DNA of 64,000 nt from Azospirillum tabaci (GCF_014596085.1 NZ_JACCJY010000003.1:62001-126000), one strand, 5' to 3'. Shown: positions 53,201-61,000, numbered from the stretch's first letter. The notes: generated by a model from the sequence alone, not told the origin. Numbers and translations are program-made.

Positions 53201-53794
53201 GAGTTCCATCAGGTCGGCAACCCGGAGCGCGACCGCAGCCAGGGGCTTGGGCTGGGCCTCGCCATCGTTCAGCGCATCGGGCAGCTTCTGGGTCATCCGG
53301 TGACCGTCCGCTCCGCGCCCGGCGCGGGGTCCGTCTTCACCATCGAGGTGCCGCTGGGCGAGACGCTGAAGCCCGTGGAGCCGATGGCCGCGACGCTCAG
53401 GACGTCGGCAAGCGGGGACGAGCGGCTGGCCATGGTCGTCGACGACGACGCCATCGTGCTGCTGGGCCTTCAGGCCATCCTGCGCGAATGGGGGTACGAG
53501 GTGCTGATCGCCGGTTCGGGGGAGCAGGCGGTGGACAAGCTGCGCTCCGTCAGCCGCAAGCCCGACATCATCATCGCGGACTACCGCCTGCGCGAAGGCA
53601 AGGTCGGCACCGACGCCATCCTCGACATCCGCCGGCTGTTCGACGCCGACATTCCGGCGATCATCGTGACCGGGGAAACCGGTCCGGAATGCCAGCGCGA
53701 CGCCGTGCGCCACGGCTTCGGCCTGATGCACAAGCCGGTAACCCCGCGCCAGCTCGCCGGGGCCATGGAGCGCTCCCTGCAACCGGCCGAATGA
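50225..53794 (+). CDS. Hybrid sensor histidine kinase (Cache, four PAS, HisKA, HATPase, receiver)
   Basis: 1189 residues. A membrane helix at about 5-25 is followed by a Cache-like periplasmic domain (LVDRQQEQSVEELVRHATDA; VAAPGWLLALGTPAEP) and a second helix near 277-297. Four PAS modules follow, starting at STTDGVYELDRSWRIVFMNG, SIGDAFYAIDRDWRITYVNK, LPQMVWTCRADGSCDFLSQQ and IPQLAWMARPDGRIFWYNQR. The kinase core has His836 in FLASASHDLRQPMQSLFLFS, N box RNLVENAIRYTE, and glycine boxes ADTGIGIS and GLGLGLAIV. The C-terminal receiver has Asp1119 in IIADYRL and the late Lys in HKPV. The HDLRQP type H box is typical of hybrid kinases acting with FixJ/NarL-like or receiver-only partners. Signal unknown. 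Confidence 0.95.
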   Translation: MRLRLPFVALLALLPLVAFAVASIMLVDRQQEQSVEELVRHATDAAVRTVDGRVLVTRSALEIMSTSRSLDIGDRAVWKDRGERALQQRLDWIALEVRDRQGVVNLLHRPQEPEAGGIDPAARSALADQVFRSGEVWISGVISDPAGKVEPVFGVSVPVWGVGEVRLVLTAYVRAWSLHQVLIDQVATPNWIVALLDRDGRFIARSKSETAFDPAIGKPAHESLAHALKTGDEFFLSRTQQGQEVLSAKAGSVAAPGWLLALGTPAEPIQAAARRTTYTIAGGGLGALAVAALVAWTLTRSHDRREAAERRARAAEAAAAADRRSHAILESTTDGVYELDRSWRIVFMNGRARGLMGGSSDLTGQRLWEAFPDAMGTVLWDRLNVAMRDRHPDEFEAYFAPLGVWLFLRVFPSSAGLAIYFQDISKRLLAERALERAVEQANQILESIGDAFYAIDRDWRITYVNKRAQEMFERPREDLVGRRLLDLFPEVAGNTVIRSFEAAMADQQPREFEALSGIFQRWTMFNVYPQAGGGLSIYFRDVSAHRAAEAALRASEHRYRTLLEALPQMVWTCRADGSCDFLSQQWLSYTGQRLEEAQDFGWSETVHPDDRKRLLTIWAQAVEQRTIFDTEARIRSAAGTYRWFKQRALPITDPESGEERWFGTSTDITDIFEARDAMQTAKEEAEEVGLRFRTLADSIPQLAWMARPDGRIFWYNQRWYDYTGVVDGADAASDPLWDGILPADHAERVTASLQRSFQTGEPWEDTFPMAGRDGAFRWFLSRALPVRDSDGTVLLWFGTNTDVTDRLEAEDALRRAKEEAERAALSKSKFLASASHDLRQPMQSLFLFSGALHGHVQGEKGMKALRHLESGLDALKGLLDSLLDVSRLDAGVVKPTLEDFPVALLLDHIAAGYAPVARGKGLDWTMEGCPLNIRSDRVLLGRMIRNLVENAIRYTERGSIAIACTVMGGRMRITVADTGIGISEEHLPRIFEEFHQVGNPERDRSQGLGLGLAIVQRIGQLLGHPVTVRSAPGAGSVFTIEVPLGETLKPVEPMAATLRTSASGDERLAMVVDDDAIVLLGLQAILREWGYEVLIAGSGEQAVDKLRSVSRKPDIIIADYRLREGKVGTDAILDIRRLFDADIPAIIVTGETGPECQRDAVRHGFGLMHKPVTPRQLAGAMERSLQPAE

Positions 53795-53827
53795 GGCCGG
53801 CGGATTGAGATCGTCAGGCCTCGACGG

Positions 53828-54790
53828 TCAGTCGCCGCCGCCGCCCATCGCGGGCGGGCTGGGCGGCAGGCGGCGGCGGGTTTCGCGGTGCAGGATGTAC
53901 AGGCCGCTCACCGCCACGACGGCGGCTCCCAGCACCATGTGGAGCGTCGGCATCTCGCCCCACAGCATCCAGCCGAACAGCACGGCCCACAGCAGCGAGG
54001 CGTAGTTGAAGGGCGCCACCACGGCCGCCGGCGCCAGCGAATAGGCCCGCGTCAGGAAAAGCTGGGCGCCGCCGCCAAGCACGCCGGTGGCCGACAACAG
54101 GGCGAGGTCGGTTAGGCTGTGCGGGGTGATCCACACGAACGGCATGACCAGCGCCAGGATCAGGGTGGTGATCGCGGTGAAGTAGAAGACGATCGTGTTG
54201 GCGTGCTCGGTCTTGCTGAGCTGGCGGATCGCCACCATCGCGAAGGACTGGCAAAAGGCGGCGCCAAGCGCGACGAGCGCGCCCAAATGCGTCAGCATCT
54301 CGCCCGACGGCCGGACCATGATGAGGACGCCGACGAAGCCGACCAGCACCGCGCTCCACCGGTGGATGCCGACCTTCTCGCCGAGCAGCGGCACCGACAG
54401 GGCGGTGAGGAACAGCGGGGCCGAGAAGTTCAGCGCCACCGCATCGCCCAGCGGCAACAGGTTGAAGGACCAGAAGGTCAGCGACATCGCGGTCAGACCG
54501 ACGACCGAGCGCCAGACATGGCCCATCGGGCGTTCGGTGCGCAGGCTGTTGATCCAGCCACCCTGCAGCGAGATGACCACCGCCACCGGAATCAATGCCA
54601 TGGCGTTGCGGAAGAAGGTCACCTCGATGACGGGGTACGTCTCCGAGAGCAGCTTCACCAGCACGTTCATCACGGAGAACAGCAAAACCGATCCCAGCAT
54701 CATGACGATGCCGAGCGGTATGTTCTCCACGCGGATGTGGCGGGGCGTCGCGGGACGGGCGGGGGCGGGGGAGAGGGGAGGCGCGGTCAC
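53828..54790 (-). CDS. EamA/DMT family transporter
   Basis: A 320-residue inner-membrane protein with ten predicted helices in two EamA repeats: GIVMMLGSVLLFSVMNVLVK with EVTFFRNAMALIPVA in the first and GALVALGAAFCQSFAMVAIR with YASLLWAVLFGWMLWGEMPT in the second. Members export or import small metabolites such as amino acids or S-adenosylmethionine (RhaT/RarD/YdcZ relatives); no substrate can be named. The open frame begins at a GTG (54790) without a clear ribosome site. It converges with the hybrid kinase. Confidence 0.9.
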   Translation of the reverse strand: MTAPPLSPAPARPATPRHIRVENIPLGIVMMLGSVLLFSVMNVLVKLLSETYPVIEVTFFRNAMALIPVAVVISLQGGWINSLRTERPMGHVWRSVVGLTAMSLTFWSFNLLPLGDAVALNFSAPLFLTALSVPLLGEKVGIHRWSAVLVGFVGVLIMVRPSGEMLTHLGALVALGAAFCQSFAMVAIRQLSKTEHANTIVFYFTAITTLILALVMPFVWITPHSLTDLALLSATGVLGGGAQLFLTRAYSLAPAAVVAPFNYASLLWAVLFGWMLWGEMPTLHMVLGAAVVAVSGLYILHRETRRRLPPSPPAMGGGGD

Positions 54791-54905
54791 GCCCGGATGC
54801 TATCAACTGCAACCACCCGCGTCACGTTGCCGCGACACGGGTGGTCATGTCCTGACGGAATGGCCGGATTGCGGTGTGACGCCGATCCGGCCGTTGCGCG
54901 TGTCG

Positions 54906-55448
54906 TCAGCGGTTGTTCAGCAATTCGGCGATTTCGCCTTCGGCCCGCAACCAGTGATCCATCTCGCGGCCGTTCGGGCGGCCCTCACGCTCCCAGATCT
55001 CATAGGCGCGCTCCTGCACCATGCGGTTCTTCTGGCCATGGAGCAGCCCCTCGGCGATGTGCATGTTGATGCGCGAGAGCGACACCAGCTTGCTCGTCTC
55101 GATGGAGCCCCGGGTCGCCTCCATGGTGGTGACGGTGACGTACTGCGCGAGGTTGCGCAGGTTCGCCTTGACCTCGGAGTCCAGTGTGTTCTCTTCGTTC
55201 TGGAGCACCGTCTTGATGGCGACCCAAAGGCGAAGATTGTGGTCCAGCGCGTGGCTCGCCTTCTCGGGCGTGTCGGCTTCGACCAGGAGGCTGGCGGCAT
55301 GCAACAGGGCGACCGCGTCCTGCTCGATGGCCGCGAAATTGGTGTTCAGGACGATTTCCGCCCCGGTGTCGGTGGCGAGCGCCTCGGCCGCTTCAAGCGA
55401 CGGAGCGGCGTCGACGGTCTTTGCGGTGGCGGTCTTGCGCTTGGCCAT
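54906..55448 (-). CDS. FlaF-like protein fused to DUF2934
   Basis: 180 residues from the chosen ATG (GGGGAT ahead). After a Lys/Ala-rich start, residues about 40-135 form a helical domain that looks like the flagellin-synthesis regulator FlaF (LDHNLRLWVAIKTVLQNEEN; VKANLRNLAQYVTVTTMEAT; LVSLSRINMHIAEGLLHG). The end is a DUF2934 motif (RAYEIWEREGRPNGREMDHW) very like the one in the 33632 gene (IWEREGRPDGR). No flagellar genes lie nearby. The FlaF similarity is judged by eye and needs confirming; the DUF2934 part is clear. Confidence 0.7.
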   Translation of the reverse strand: MAKRKTATAKTVDAAPSLEAAEALATDTGAEIVLNTNFAAIEQDAVALLHAASLLVEADTPEKASHALDHNLRLWVAIKTVLQNEENTLDSEVKANLRNLAQYVTVTTMEATRGSIETSKLVSLSRINMHIAEGLLHGQKNRMVQERAYEIWEREGRPNGREMDHWLRAEGEIAELLNNR

Positions 55449-55610
55449 GATCGAATCCCCGGCGTTGGTCCCCGAGGTCAATAGAACCAGCCGTCATTAA
55501 CAACTGGTTAAGGCGAGTATTGCCAACCCCTTTGCGCAGCCTCCGCGTCAGAACAAACGTCCAGCGATTCGTGAATGGTCATGTTGCGCCGCAAAACAAG
55601 CGTCGGATTC

Positions 55611-56186
55611 TCAGCGTCCGGTGAACGCTCCGAACGGCATGCGATAGTAGAATCCGAAGACGTTGTTGGCCGGTGCGGCGGCGTCCGCGGTGGGGCCACT
55701 GGTGTCGATGCGGCTGTAGCCGAGGCTGAAGCGCGCCTTGTTCTCGAACTGGTAACCGAGTTCGAGCTGGGAACGGAACTCGACCACGCTGCCCGTGCCC
55801 GCCGGATCGCGCGGGGTGACCGGCAGGGTTCCGGCACCGACGCTGGGCGTGAAGACGAAGGAGGACCCTCCCAGCGGAATGTCGATCAGGATGCCGCCCA
55901 TGCCATAGAGGCTGCCATCCGGCGCGCTGGGACCGAGGGACACCCAGGGGCGCACCTCCGCGTATCCGTCGAGTTTGGGCAGGATGGAGGAGCCGATGCG
56001 GATCTTGTTGTGCAGGTCGGACACCTTGGTGTCCGGCGTTTCCCCGACGTTGTAGGCGAGCCCGCCGATCTTCCAGTTGCCGATCCGGTCTTCGGGCATG
56101 GACAGGGTCTGCGCGCCTGCGGGAGCGGAAAGCGCGAAGCCCGCCACGGCAACCACCAGACAGAGGCACGAGGTCCCATGACGCAC
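55611..56186 (-). CDS. Outer-membrane beta-barrel protein, PagL-like
   Basis: 191 residues. A signal peptide (CLCLVVAVAGFALSAPAGAQ, cleavage near residue 25) is followed by alternating strands ending in aromatic residues and a terminal FGFYYRMPFGAFTGR. The segment VEFRSQLELGYQFENKARFS with LGYSRIDTSGP resembles the last strands of the lipid A 3-O-deacylase PagL, but the catalytic His-x-Ser-Asn is replaced by Arg-Ile-Asp-Thr, so deacylase activity is unlikely. The start is GTG with GGGAGCAGG ahead. The assignment is tentative beyond 'secreted barrel'. Confidence 0.6.
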   Translation of the reverse strand: MRHGTSCLCLVVAVAGFALSAPAGAQTLSMPEDRIGNWKIGGLAYNVGETPDTKVSDLHNKIRIGSSILPKLDGYAEVRPWVSLGPSAPDGSLYGMGGILIDIPLGGSSFVFTPSVGAGTLPVTPRDPAGTGSVVEFRSQLELGYQFENKARFSLGYSRIDTSGPTADAAAPANNVFGFYYRMPFGAFTGR

Positions 56187-56432
56187 GGCGGCCTGCTCCC
56201 GATCGATCGTTGACCGTCCTACTCCGGCTGCTCCAGCCTACCGCGTCCGATCCCGACGCGGTTGTGGCATTACGCGTTGCACCGCACCCCCGCGCAAGCG
56301 CGTAACGGGGCTACTCCCAGATGTCGTGCGCCCCGCCCTCCGCGTCAATGGTGGAAGGGCTCCCCTGTTTGCGGGGGCCTAGGCGGTTTGCCGGGCTCAT
56401 CGGTGATGGCTGGGGCGTGCTAGACTTTCGCC

Positions 56433-58004
56433 ATGCAGCACACCGCTTCCGATCCGAAGCAGGACCCGACGCAGGGTCCGATGCAGATGGCGGCCGCCTT
56501 TCTCGCCGATCCGGCGAGCCACGGCGGCGCGGCGGTGGAGCGTGTCGAAACCCACGCAGCCATGATCTTCCTGGCCGGCGACCGCGCTTATAAGCTGAAG
56601 CGTGCGGTCCGCTACCCCTATCTGGACTATTCGACGACCGAGCGGCGGCGCGCGGCCTGTGTGGAAGAGTTGCGCCTGAACCGGCGAAGCGCGCCGTCGC
56701 TTTATCTCGGCCTGGACTCGGTGGTGCAAAGGGCGGACGGCTCGCTCGCCTTCGGTGGCGAGGGTGCGGCGGGCGGCACGGCGCTGGACTGGCTGGTCGT
56801 GATGCACCGCTTTCCGCAGGACGCCCTGCTGGACCGCTTGGCGGAACGGGGCGGTCTCGACGACGATTTGATTCGCGACTTGGCCGACGCCGTGACCGCT
56901 TTTCATGAATCCGCGGAACTGCGTCCGGATGGCGGCGGGGCGGTGGCGATGCGGGAGGTGGTTGAAGGCAACATCGCCGAACTGCGCGCCAACCCATCCC
57001 TGTTTCCGCCGGAGCGTGTGGAACGGCTGGCCGGGCGGTCGGCGGACACGCTGGCGTGTCTGGGCCCGCTGCTTGAGGACCGGCGGCGGGCAGGATTCGT
57101 CCGGCATTGCCACGGCGACCTGCATCTGCGGAACATCGTGTTGCTGGGCGGAAAGCCGGTCCTGTTCGACGGCATCGAGTTCGACGAGCGGTTGGCGGTC
57201 ATCGACGTCGCGTACGACCTCGCCTTTCTGCTGATGGATCTGGAGCGGCGGGGGCTTCGCCCCCTCGGCAACGTATTCCTCAACCGCAGCCTGGACGTGA
57301 CGGAGGACTACGGCGCCTTGGCGCCGCTGCCCCTGTTCCTGTCGGCGCGCGCGGCCATCCGGGCCAAGATCGCCGCCAGCGCGGCGACGTTCCGCCCCGA
57401 CGCGGCTGCGGCGCGGAGGTCGGAACGGGAGGCCGTGGCCTATCTGGACCAAGCCCTTGCGGCGTTGGAACCGCCGCCGCCACGGCTGATCGCCATCGGC
57501 GGCCTGTCCGGCAGCGGCAAGACCCGGCTGGCCCGCGCCCTGGCGCCGTCTCTGGGCGCGTCGCCGGGGGCGGTGGTCCTGCGCTCCGACGCGTTGCGCA
57601 AGCGCCTGTTCGGGGTCGGGGAGGCGGAGCGGCTTCCGGAGGACGCCTACACGCCGCCGGTAACCGAGCGGGTCTATGCCGAGCTTCTGGAGCGGGCGCG
57701 GACCGTGCTGGCCGCCGGGCACGCCGTCGTGCTGGACGCCGTCCATGCTCGTCCGGAGGAACGGGCCGCCGCGGCCGGTCTCGCAGCGGAAGCCGGTGTG
57801 CGATTCGACGGCATCTGGCTGGACGCCCCTTTGGACACGCGGATCGCCCGCATCGTGGCCCGCCGCGGCGACGCCTCCGACGCCACGGCGGAGGTGGCCG
57901 AGCGGCAGGCTGTCTATGATCTGGGCCCGCTTGAGTGGGTGCGCACGAATGCTGGCAGGGATGCGGGGGAAACGCTTGCGGCCGTGCTGGAGCGACTGGT
58001 GTAA
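56433..58004 (+). CDS. Bifunctional APH-like kinase and P-loop ATPase protein
   Basis: 523 residues in two parts. Residues about 40-320 form an aminoglycoside phosphotransferase-type kinase fold with the nucleotide lysines in DRAYKLKRAV, Brenner motif HCHGDLHLRNIVLL and metal motif FDGIEFDERLAVIDVAYDLA. Residues about 350-523 form a P-loop kinase domain with Walker A GGLSGSGKTRLARA and LRSDALRKRLFG. Such two-domain proteins (COG2187 plus COG0645) are widespread in proteobacteria without a known substrate. Both active sites look intact. The universal stress protein follows after 138 bases. Confidence 0.88.
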   Translation: MQHTASDPKQDPTQGPMQMAAAFLADPASHGGAAVERVETHAAMIFLAGDRAYKLKRAVRYPYLDYSTTERRRAACVEELRLNRRSAPSLYLGLDSVVQRADGSLAFGGEGAAGGTALDWLVVMHRFPQDALLDRLAERGGLDDDLIRDLADAVTAFHESAELRPDGGGAVAMREVVEGNIAELRANPSLFPPERVERLAGRSADTLACLGPLLEDRRRAGFVRHCHGDLHLRNIVLLGGKPVLFDGIEFDERLAVIDVAYDLAFLLMDLERRGLRPLGNVFLNRSLDVTEDYGALAPLPLFLSARAAIRAKIAASAATFRPDAAAARRSEREAVAYLDQALAALEPPPPRLIAIGGLSGSGKTRLARALAPSLGASPGAVVLRSDALRKRLFGVGEAERLPEDAYTPPVTERVYAELLERARTVLAAGHAVVLDAVHARPEERAAAAGLAAEAGVRFDGIWLDAPLDTRIARIVARRGDASDATAEVAERQAVYDLGPLEWVRTNAGRDAGETLAAVLERLV

Positions 58005-58142
58005 TTCCAGGTGGAACGGGCGCCGCCGGTTCCCCATGGTCTAATATAAGGGCGGCGCGGCGCTGGAAACGGTGCATCCAGCCGTCGTTCCGACAGGCAC
58101 CGTCCATAAGATGGGCCGGCGGAAACGGCCCGGGGGGAGATC

Positions 58143-59009
58143 ATGTCACTCAAGACGATCCTTGTGCCGCTGGCCGGCCTCGACGGCGACACGGTGGCGC
58201 TGAACGCCGCGCTGAAGATCGCGCGCGAATTCGATGCCCATGTCGAAGCCCTGTTCGTGTCGCTGGACCCGCGGGACGCCGTGCCCATGCTGGGCGAGGG
58301 CATGTCCGGCGCGATGGTCGAGGAGATCATGCGCGCCGCCGAAGGGGAGTCGAAGACCCACCTCCACACCGCCCGCCGCACCTTCGACGACGTTGTGCGC
58401 GCCGCGGATATCGAACTGCGCGACATCCCGACCGGCGTCGAGGCGCCGACCGCCCGGTGGCGGGAGGAGACGGGCCGCGTCGAGGAGGTGGTGCCGCGCG
58501 AAGGGCGGCTGGCCGATCTGCTGGTCTTCGCCCACACCACGTTGGACAGAAACACCCAGGTTTACGCCACGGTGGAAAGCGCCCTGCTGGGGGCGGCCCG
58601 CCCGCTGTTGCTGGCGCCGGCCACCCTGCCGGATGAGATCGGGCGCACGGTGGCGCTCGCCTGGAACGGCAGCCCCGAATCGGTGCGTGCTTTGACCGGG
58701 GCGATGCCTTTCCTGACCGGTGCCGACACCGTCCATGTGCTGACCGCCGAGACCTCCAACACCCAGGCTGCGGCAGGGCGTCGCATCGCCCAATATCTCG
58801 CTTGGCACGGCGTTAACGTTCAGGTAACCATATTGAAGCCGGGATCGGAACCCGTCGGCCAAGTCATCATCAACAAGGCCACGGAGCTTGGGTCCGACCT
58901 CCTCGTGATGGGGGGCTACGGACACAGCCGGATGCGGGAAATGATCCTGGGTGGCGTGACCCGCTATGTGCTGAATCACGCCGGCCTGCCCGTGCTGATG
59001 GCCCATTGA
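58143..59009 (+). CDS. Tandem universal stress protein
   Basis: 288 residues with two UspA folds. The first begins SLKTILVPLAGLDGDTVALN; the second begins VALAWNGSPESVRALTGAMP near residue 180 and ends with the ATP-binding GGYGHSRMREMILGGVTRYV near 257-276 and AGLPVLMAH. The nucleotide motif G-x2-G-x9-G-x-T/S is fully present in the second half only, so the first may be structural. GGGGGGAG precedes the ATG. Usp proteins aid survival under starvation or stress; the specific trigger is unknown. Confidence 0.93.
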   Translation: MSLKTILVPLAGLDGDTVALNAALKIAREFDAHVEALFVSLDPRDAVPMLGEGMSGAMVEEIMRAAEGESKTHLHTARRTFDDVVRAADIELRDIPTGVEAPTARWREETGRVEEVVPREGRLADLLVFAHTTLDRNTQVYATVESALLGAARPLLLAPATLPDEIGRTVALAWNGSPESVRALTGAMPFLTGADTVHVLTAETSNTQAAAGRRIAQYLAWHGVNVQVTILKPGSEPVGQVIINKATELGSDLLVMGGYGHSRMREMILGGVTRYVLNHAGLPVLMAH

Positions 59010-59159
59010 TCAAAGGGCCTCTCTGTTAAAGGCCGGGCTTCTCCGATCCGACGCGCGGCGCCGCCATGTCGGGCGCCCTCCACGCCGATGGTTTTCGACC
59101 ACAAGGGCCACCCGGACTCCGGTCCGGGTAAGGTCCGGCAATCGGGAAGGGAACGCGCC

Positions 59160-59420
59160 ATGTTGACGATCGACGATTGCATCGCGCTCAGCGATCTGAC
59201 CGAAGAGGAAATCGACGCCATCGCGGAGCATGAGCATCTGCCGGAAATCCTGGCGGTGGAACTGGGCTGCTGCCTTGCCCACGACGCCGAAGGCATCCGC
59301 CGGATCGCCCGCATCATCCGCGAGGACATCGACCGGGCCCGCAGCCATGGGCAGACCGTTCATGCCCGCCAGTTGACGGCCGTCCTGGACGGCTTCGTGC
59401 ACCAGCACCCGGCCCTGTAA
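59160..59420 (+). CDS. Small helical protein, unknown function
   Basis: 86 residues, no signal peptide. The chain is acidic and helical (TIDDCIALSDLTEEEIDAIA; GIRRIARIIREDIDRARSHG) with a central GCCLAHD. The start follows GGAAGGGAACGCGCC; an in-frame ATG 24 codons earlier lacks a site. It belongs to no family I can name, but codon use and ribosome site support a real gene. Strong hairpins follow before the next gene. Confidence 0.75.
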   Translation: MLTIDDCIALSDLTEEEIDAIAEHEHLPEILAVELGCCLAHDAEGIRRIARIIREDIDRARSHGQTVHARQLTAVLDGFVHQHPAL

Positions 59421-59460
59421 AGCGAGCCTGCAAAACGATACGGCGACAGGAAGGAAACGC

Positions 59461-59490
59461 CCCACACGCACCGTGACGGTGCGCGGTGGG
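59461..59490 (+). terminator. Hairpin after the 59160 gene
   Basis: CGCACCG-TGA-CGGTGCG (59467-59483) inside an outer CCCAC/GTGGG pair, 40 bases after the stop. There is no U-tract. Confidence 0.45.
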
Positions 59491-59553
59491 CACGGGGAGG
59501 CGCGGAACAACCGGCCCCCCGTTCGGTTGGCATTGGCGGGATCGCGTCGGGGG

Positions 59554-59592
59554 GACGGCGGGGAGCGCGCTCGGCGCGCTCCCCCAACCGTC
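59554..59592. repeat. Strong inverted repeat (cruciform-like) between two small genes
   Basis: An eleven-base perfect stem GGGGAGCGCGC-TCG-GCGCGCTCCCC (59560-59584) with outer GACGG/CCGTC arms (59554-59558 with 59588-59592). It lies in the leader of the 59645 gene, 53 bases before its GTG, with no U-tract; it may end upstream transcription or act on the leader mRNA. Confidence 0.65.
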
Positions 59593-59644
59593 GGAGTTCC
59601 GTGACGCGCTGTCTTGTTCCGCTGCCAGCAAAGGACGAAAGACC

Positions 59645-60004
59645 GTGCCCTTGAAGACAATCCGCCTCGAACTGGCCCGCACCGCCGACCATCCGGAAGG
59701 CAGCGCGGAGCATGGCTATGAGTTCATCGCCCCGCTGACTGCGGACGGCCATCTGGATCTGGAGGAATGGCGGAGCCAGAAGGCCGCCTGCACGGTCCGC
59801 CGCTTCTGGCGCGGGGAGGACGAGCAGACCGGCCACCTCATTCATCGGGGCAAGGGATGGCTGTTCGATTACGACGCCGACGACAGCGACGACGACGAAC
59901 CGATCTTCCGCTTCGACCGCCACACGCTGGTGGAAGGGGAGTACATCTCCATCACCGAGCATGATGGTGAACAGCGCCCATTCCGCGTCGTTTCCGTCCG
60001 CTGA
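59645..60004 (+). CDS. Small cytosolic protein, unknown function
   Basis: 119 residues: TIRLELARTADHPEGSAEHG at the start, a central EEWRSQKAACTVRRFWRGED, and a beta-rich end (GYEFIAPLTADGHL; VEGEYISITEHDGEQRPFRV) with an acidic run DYDADDSDDDEP. It is the sort of protein conserved as hypothetical in alphaproteobacteria. The start is a GTG with AAGGACG ahead; the longer frame upstream covers the hairpin and is not credible. No signal peptide or membrane segment. Confidence 0.8.
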   Translation: MPLKTIRLELARTADHPEGSAEHGYEFIAPLTADGHLDLEEWRSQKAACTVRRFWRGEDEQTGHLIHRGKGWLFDYDADDSDDDEPIFRFDRHTLVEGEYISITEHDGEQRPFRVVSVR

Positions 60005-60065
60005 ACGACGGCTGGCTTCCGTGGCGGTCCGCCTGGTCCGGACCCGCCACCCCAATTCCGTCCGC

Positions 60066-60224
60066 TCAGGCGGCCAGCCGTTCCTCGCGGTCGCGCAAAT
60101 TGCGTCCGACCTGTTCGAGAAGCTTCCGCAGAGTCTCGGCGGTCATGCCATCCCGATTCATCAGGGCGACGATGATCGGCTCGTCCAGGATTTCCGACAG
60201 GGTCGGAGCCGTCAATTGGTCCAT
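60066..60224 (-). CDS. 52-residue helical protein, unknown function
   Basis: A short gene between the 59645 gene and folB-like. It encodes MDQLTAPTLSEILDEPIIVA followed by LMNRDGMTAETLRKLLEQVG and a charged RNLRDREERLAA end. GGGAGGG stands five bases before the ATG, a strong site that supports translation. It is predicted to be two or three helices and acidic/basic patterned. Upstream lies an AT-rich promoter-like region with an eight-base inverted repeat. Name and role unknown. Confidence 0.72.
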   Translation of the reverse strand: MDQLTAPTLSEILDEPIIVALMNRDGMTAETLRKLLEQVGRNLRDREERLAA

Positions 60225-60429
60225 GTTACCCTCCCTGTGCATTCCGGCCGGCCTTGAGGCGGCGTGTTTCTATTGTACTTAAGATACGGTATTTCGCAAC
60301 AATGCTGCATCGCGAAATATTCTATCGCGGCTTGCGTAAGGGTAGGGAGCCGCTGAGTGTTCATGCCTGAACACAGACCCGATGCCTATATCGGCAAAAG
60401 AGTTACCGCGATGGTGGAGGGAGGTGGAG
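60225..60429. promoter_or_regulatory. AT-rich promoter region with inverted repeat (60290-60319)
   Basis: TATTTCGC (60290-60297) and GCGAAATA (60312-60319) are perfect arms 14 bases apart, 66-95 bases upstream of the 52-codon gene. The surrounding 60268-60325 is notably AT-rich for this genome. It likely holds that gene's promoter and an operator. No other gene is supported here. Confidence 0.5.
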
Positions 60430-60846
60430 TCAGTGCTCCGCGTCGCGGTTCCGCATGATCGTGACGCCGGCTCCGGCCGTGTCCGGAAGCAGGGACGGCA
60501 GTTCGACGTCGACGCGCACGTGGCGGACCTTCGGCTGGGCCATGCACAACGCCGCGGTGCGGTCGGCCAGATAGTCGGGGCCGGGCACCGTTTCCTCGGC
60601 GCACAACCGGCGCAGATCTTCCACGATGTCTTCGTAGGACATGACCGCGGTTATGTCGTCGGGAAAGCCGAGACCGGGATGGCTGACCTTCAACTCCAGA
60701 CTGATGCGGACGGTGTGGCGTCCGGAGCGCCCGGCGAGCGACACGGTGGCGGTAAAATCGCGCAGCAGGATGGTGTAGGTCGCCGCTGCGCCGTGGGAAC
60801 CGGAGCCGGTGTGTCGGGAAACGGGATCGTTGGCCAAAAAAGACAT
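60430..60846 (-). CDS. FolB-like (dihydroneopterin aldolase family) protein, catalytic residues substituted
   Basis: 138 residues with the FolB/T-fold pattern: YTILLRDFTATVSLAGRSGR, a middle ITAVMSYEDIVEDLRRLCAE that keeps the family tyrosine (YEDIVE), then ALCMAQPKVRHVRVDVELPS. Compared with true aldolases, the catalytic glutamate of the usual HERxxxQ region is replaced (GRSGRHTVRI), and the lysine of VEKPxA is a leucine (VELPSL). It sits just downstream of folK on the same strand, 154 bases away, so a pterin-pathway role is still suggested. The ATG has AGGAG directly adjacent, tighter than usual; a longer frame exists upstream. Confidence 0.72.
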   Translation of the reverse strand: MSFLANDPVSRHTGSGSHGAAATYTILLRDFTATVSLAGRSGRHTVRISLELKVSHPGLGFPDDITAVMSYEDIVEDLRRLCAEETVPGPDYLADRTAALCMAQPKVRHVRVDVELPSLLPDTAGAGVTIMRNRDAEH

Positions 60847-61000
60847 CTCCTGGCGGGCGGCGGCCCTGGTCGATGCCCCGTCCGGGGCGGCCGCCTCTCG
60901 TCGCTGCGCCGTGCCCACTATAGCGCAGGCGCCCGCCCATTCGGCAAGGTCAGACCATCGATAACGCCAGACCGTCGACAACGTCAGTCCGTCGACTGCG

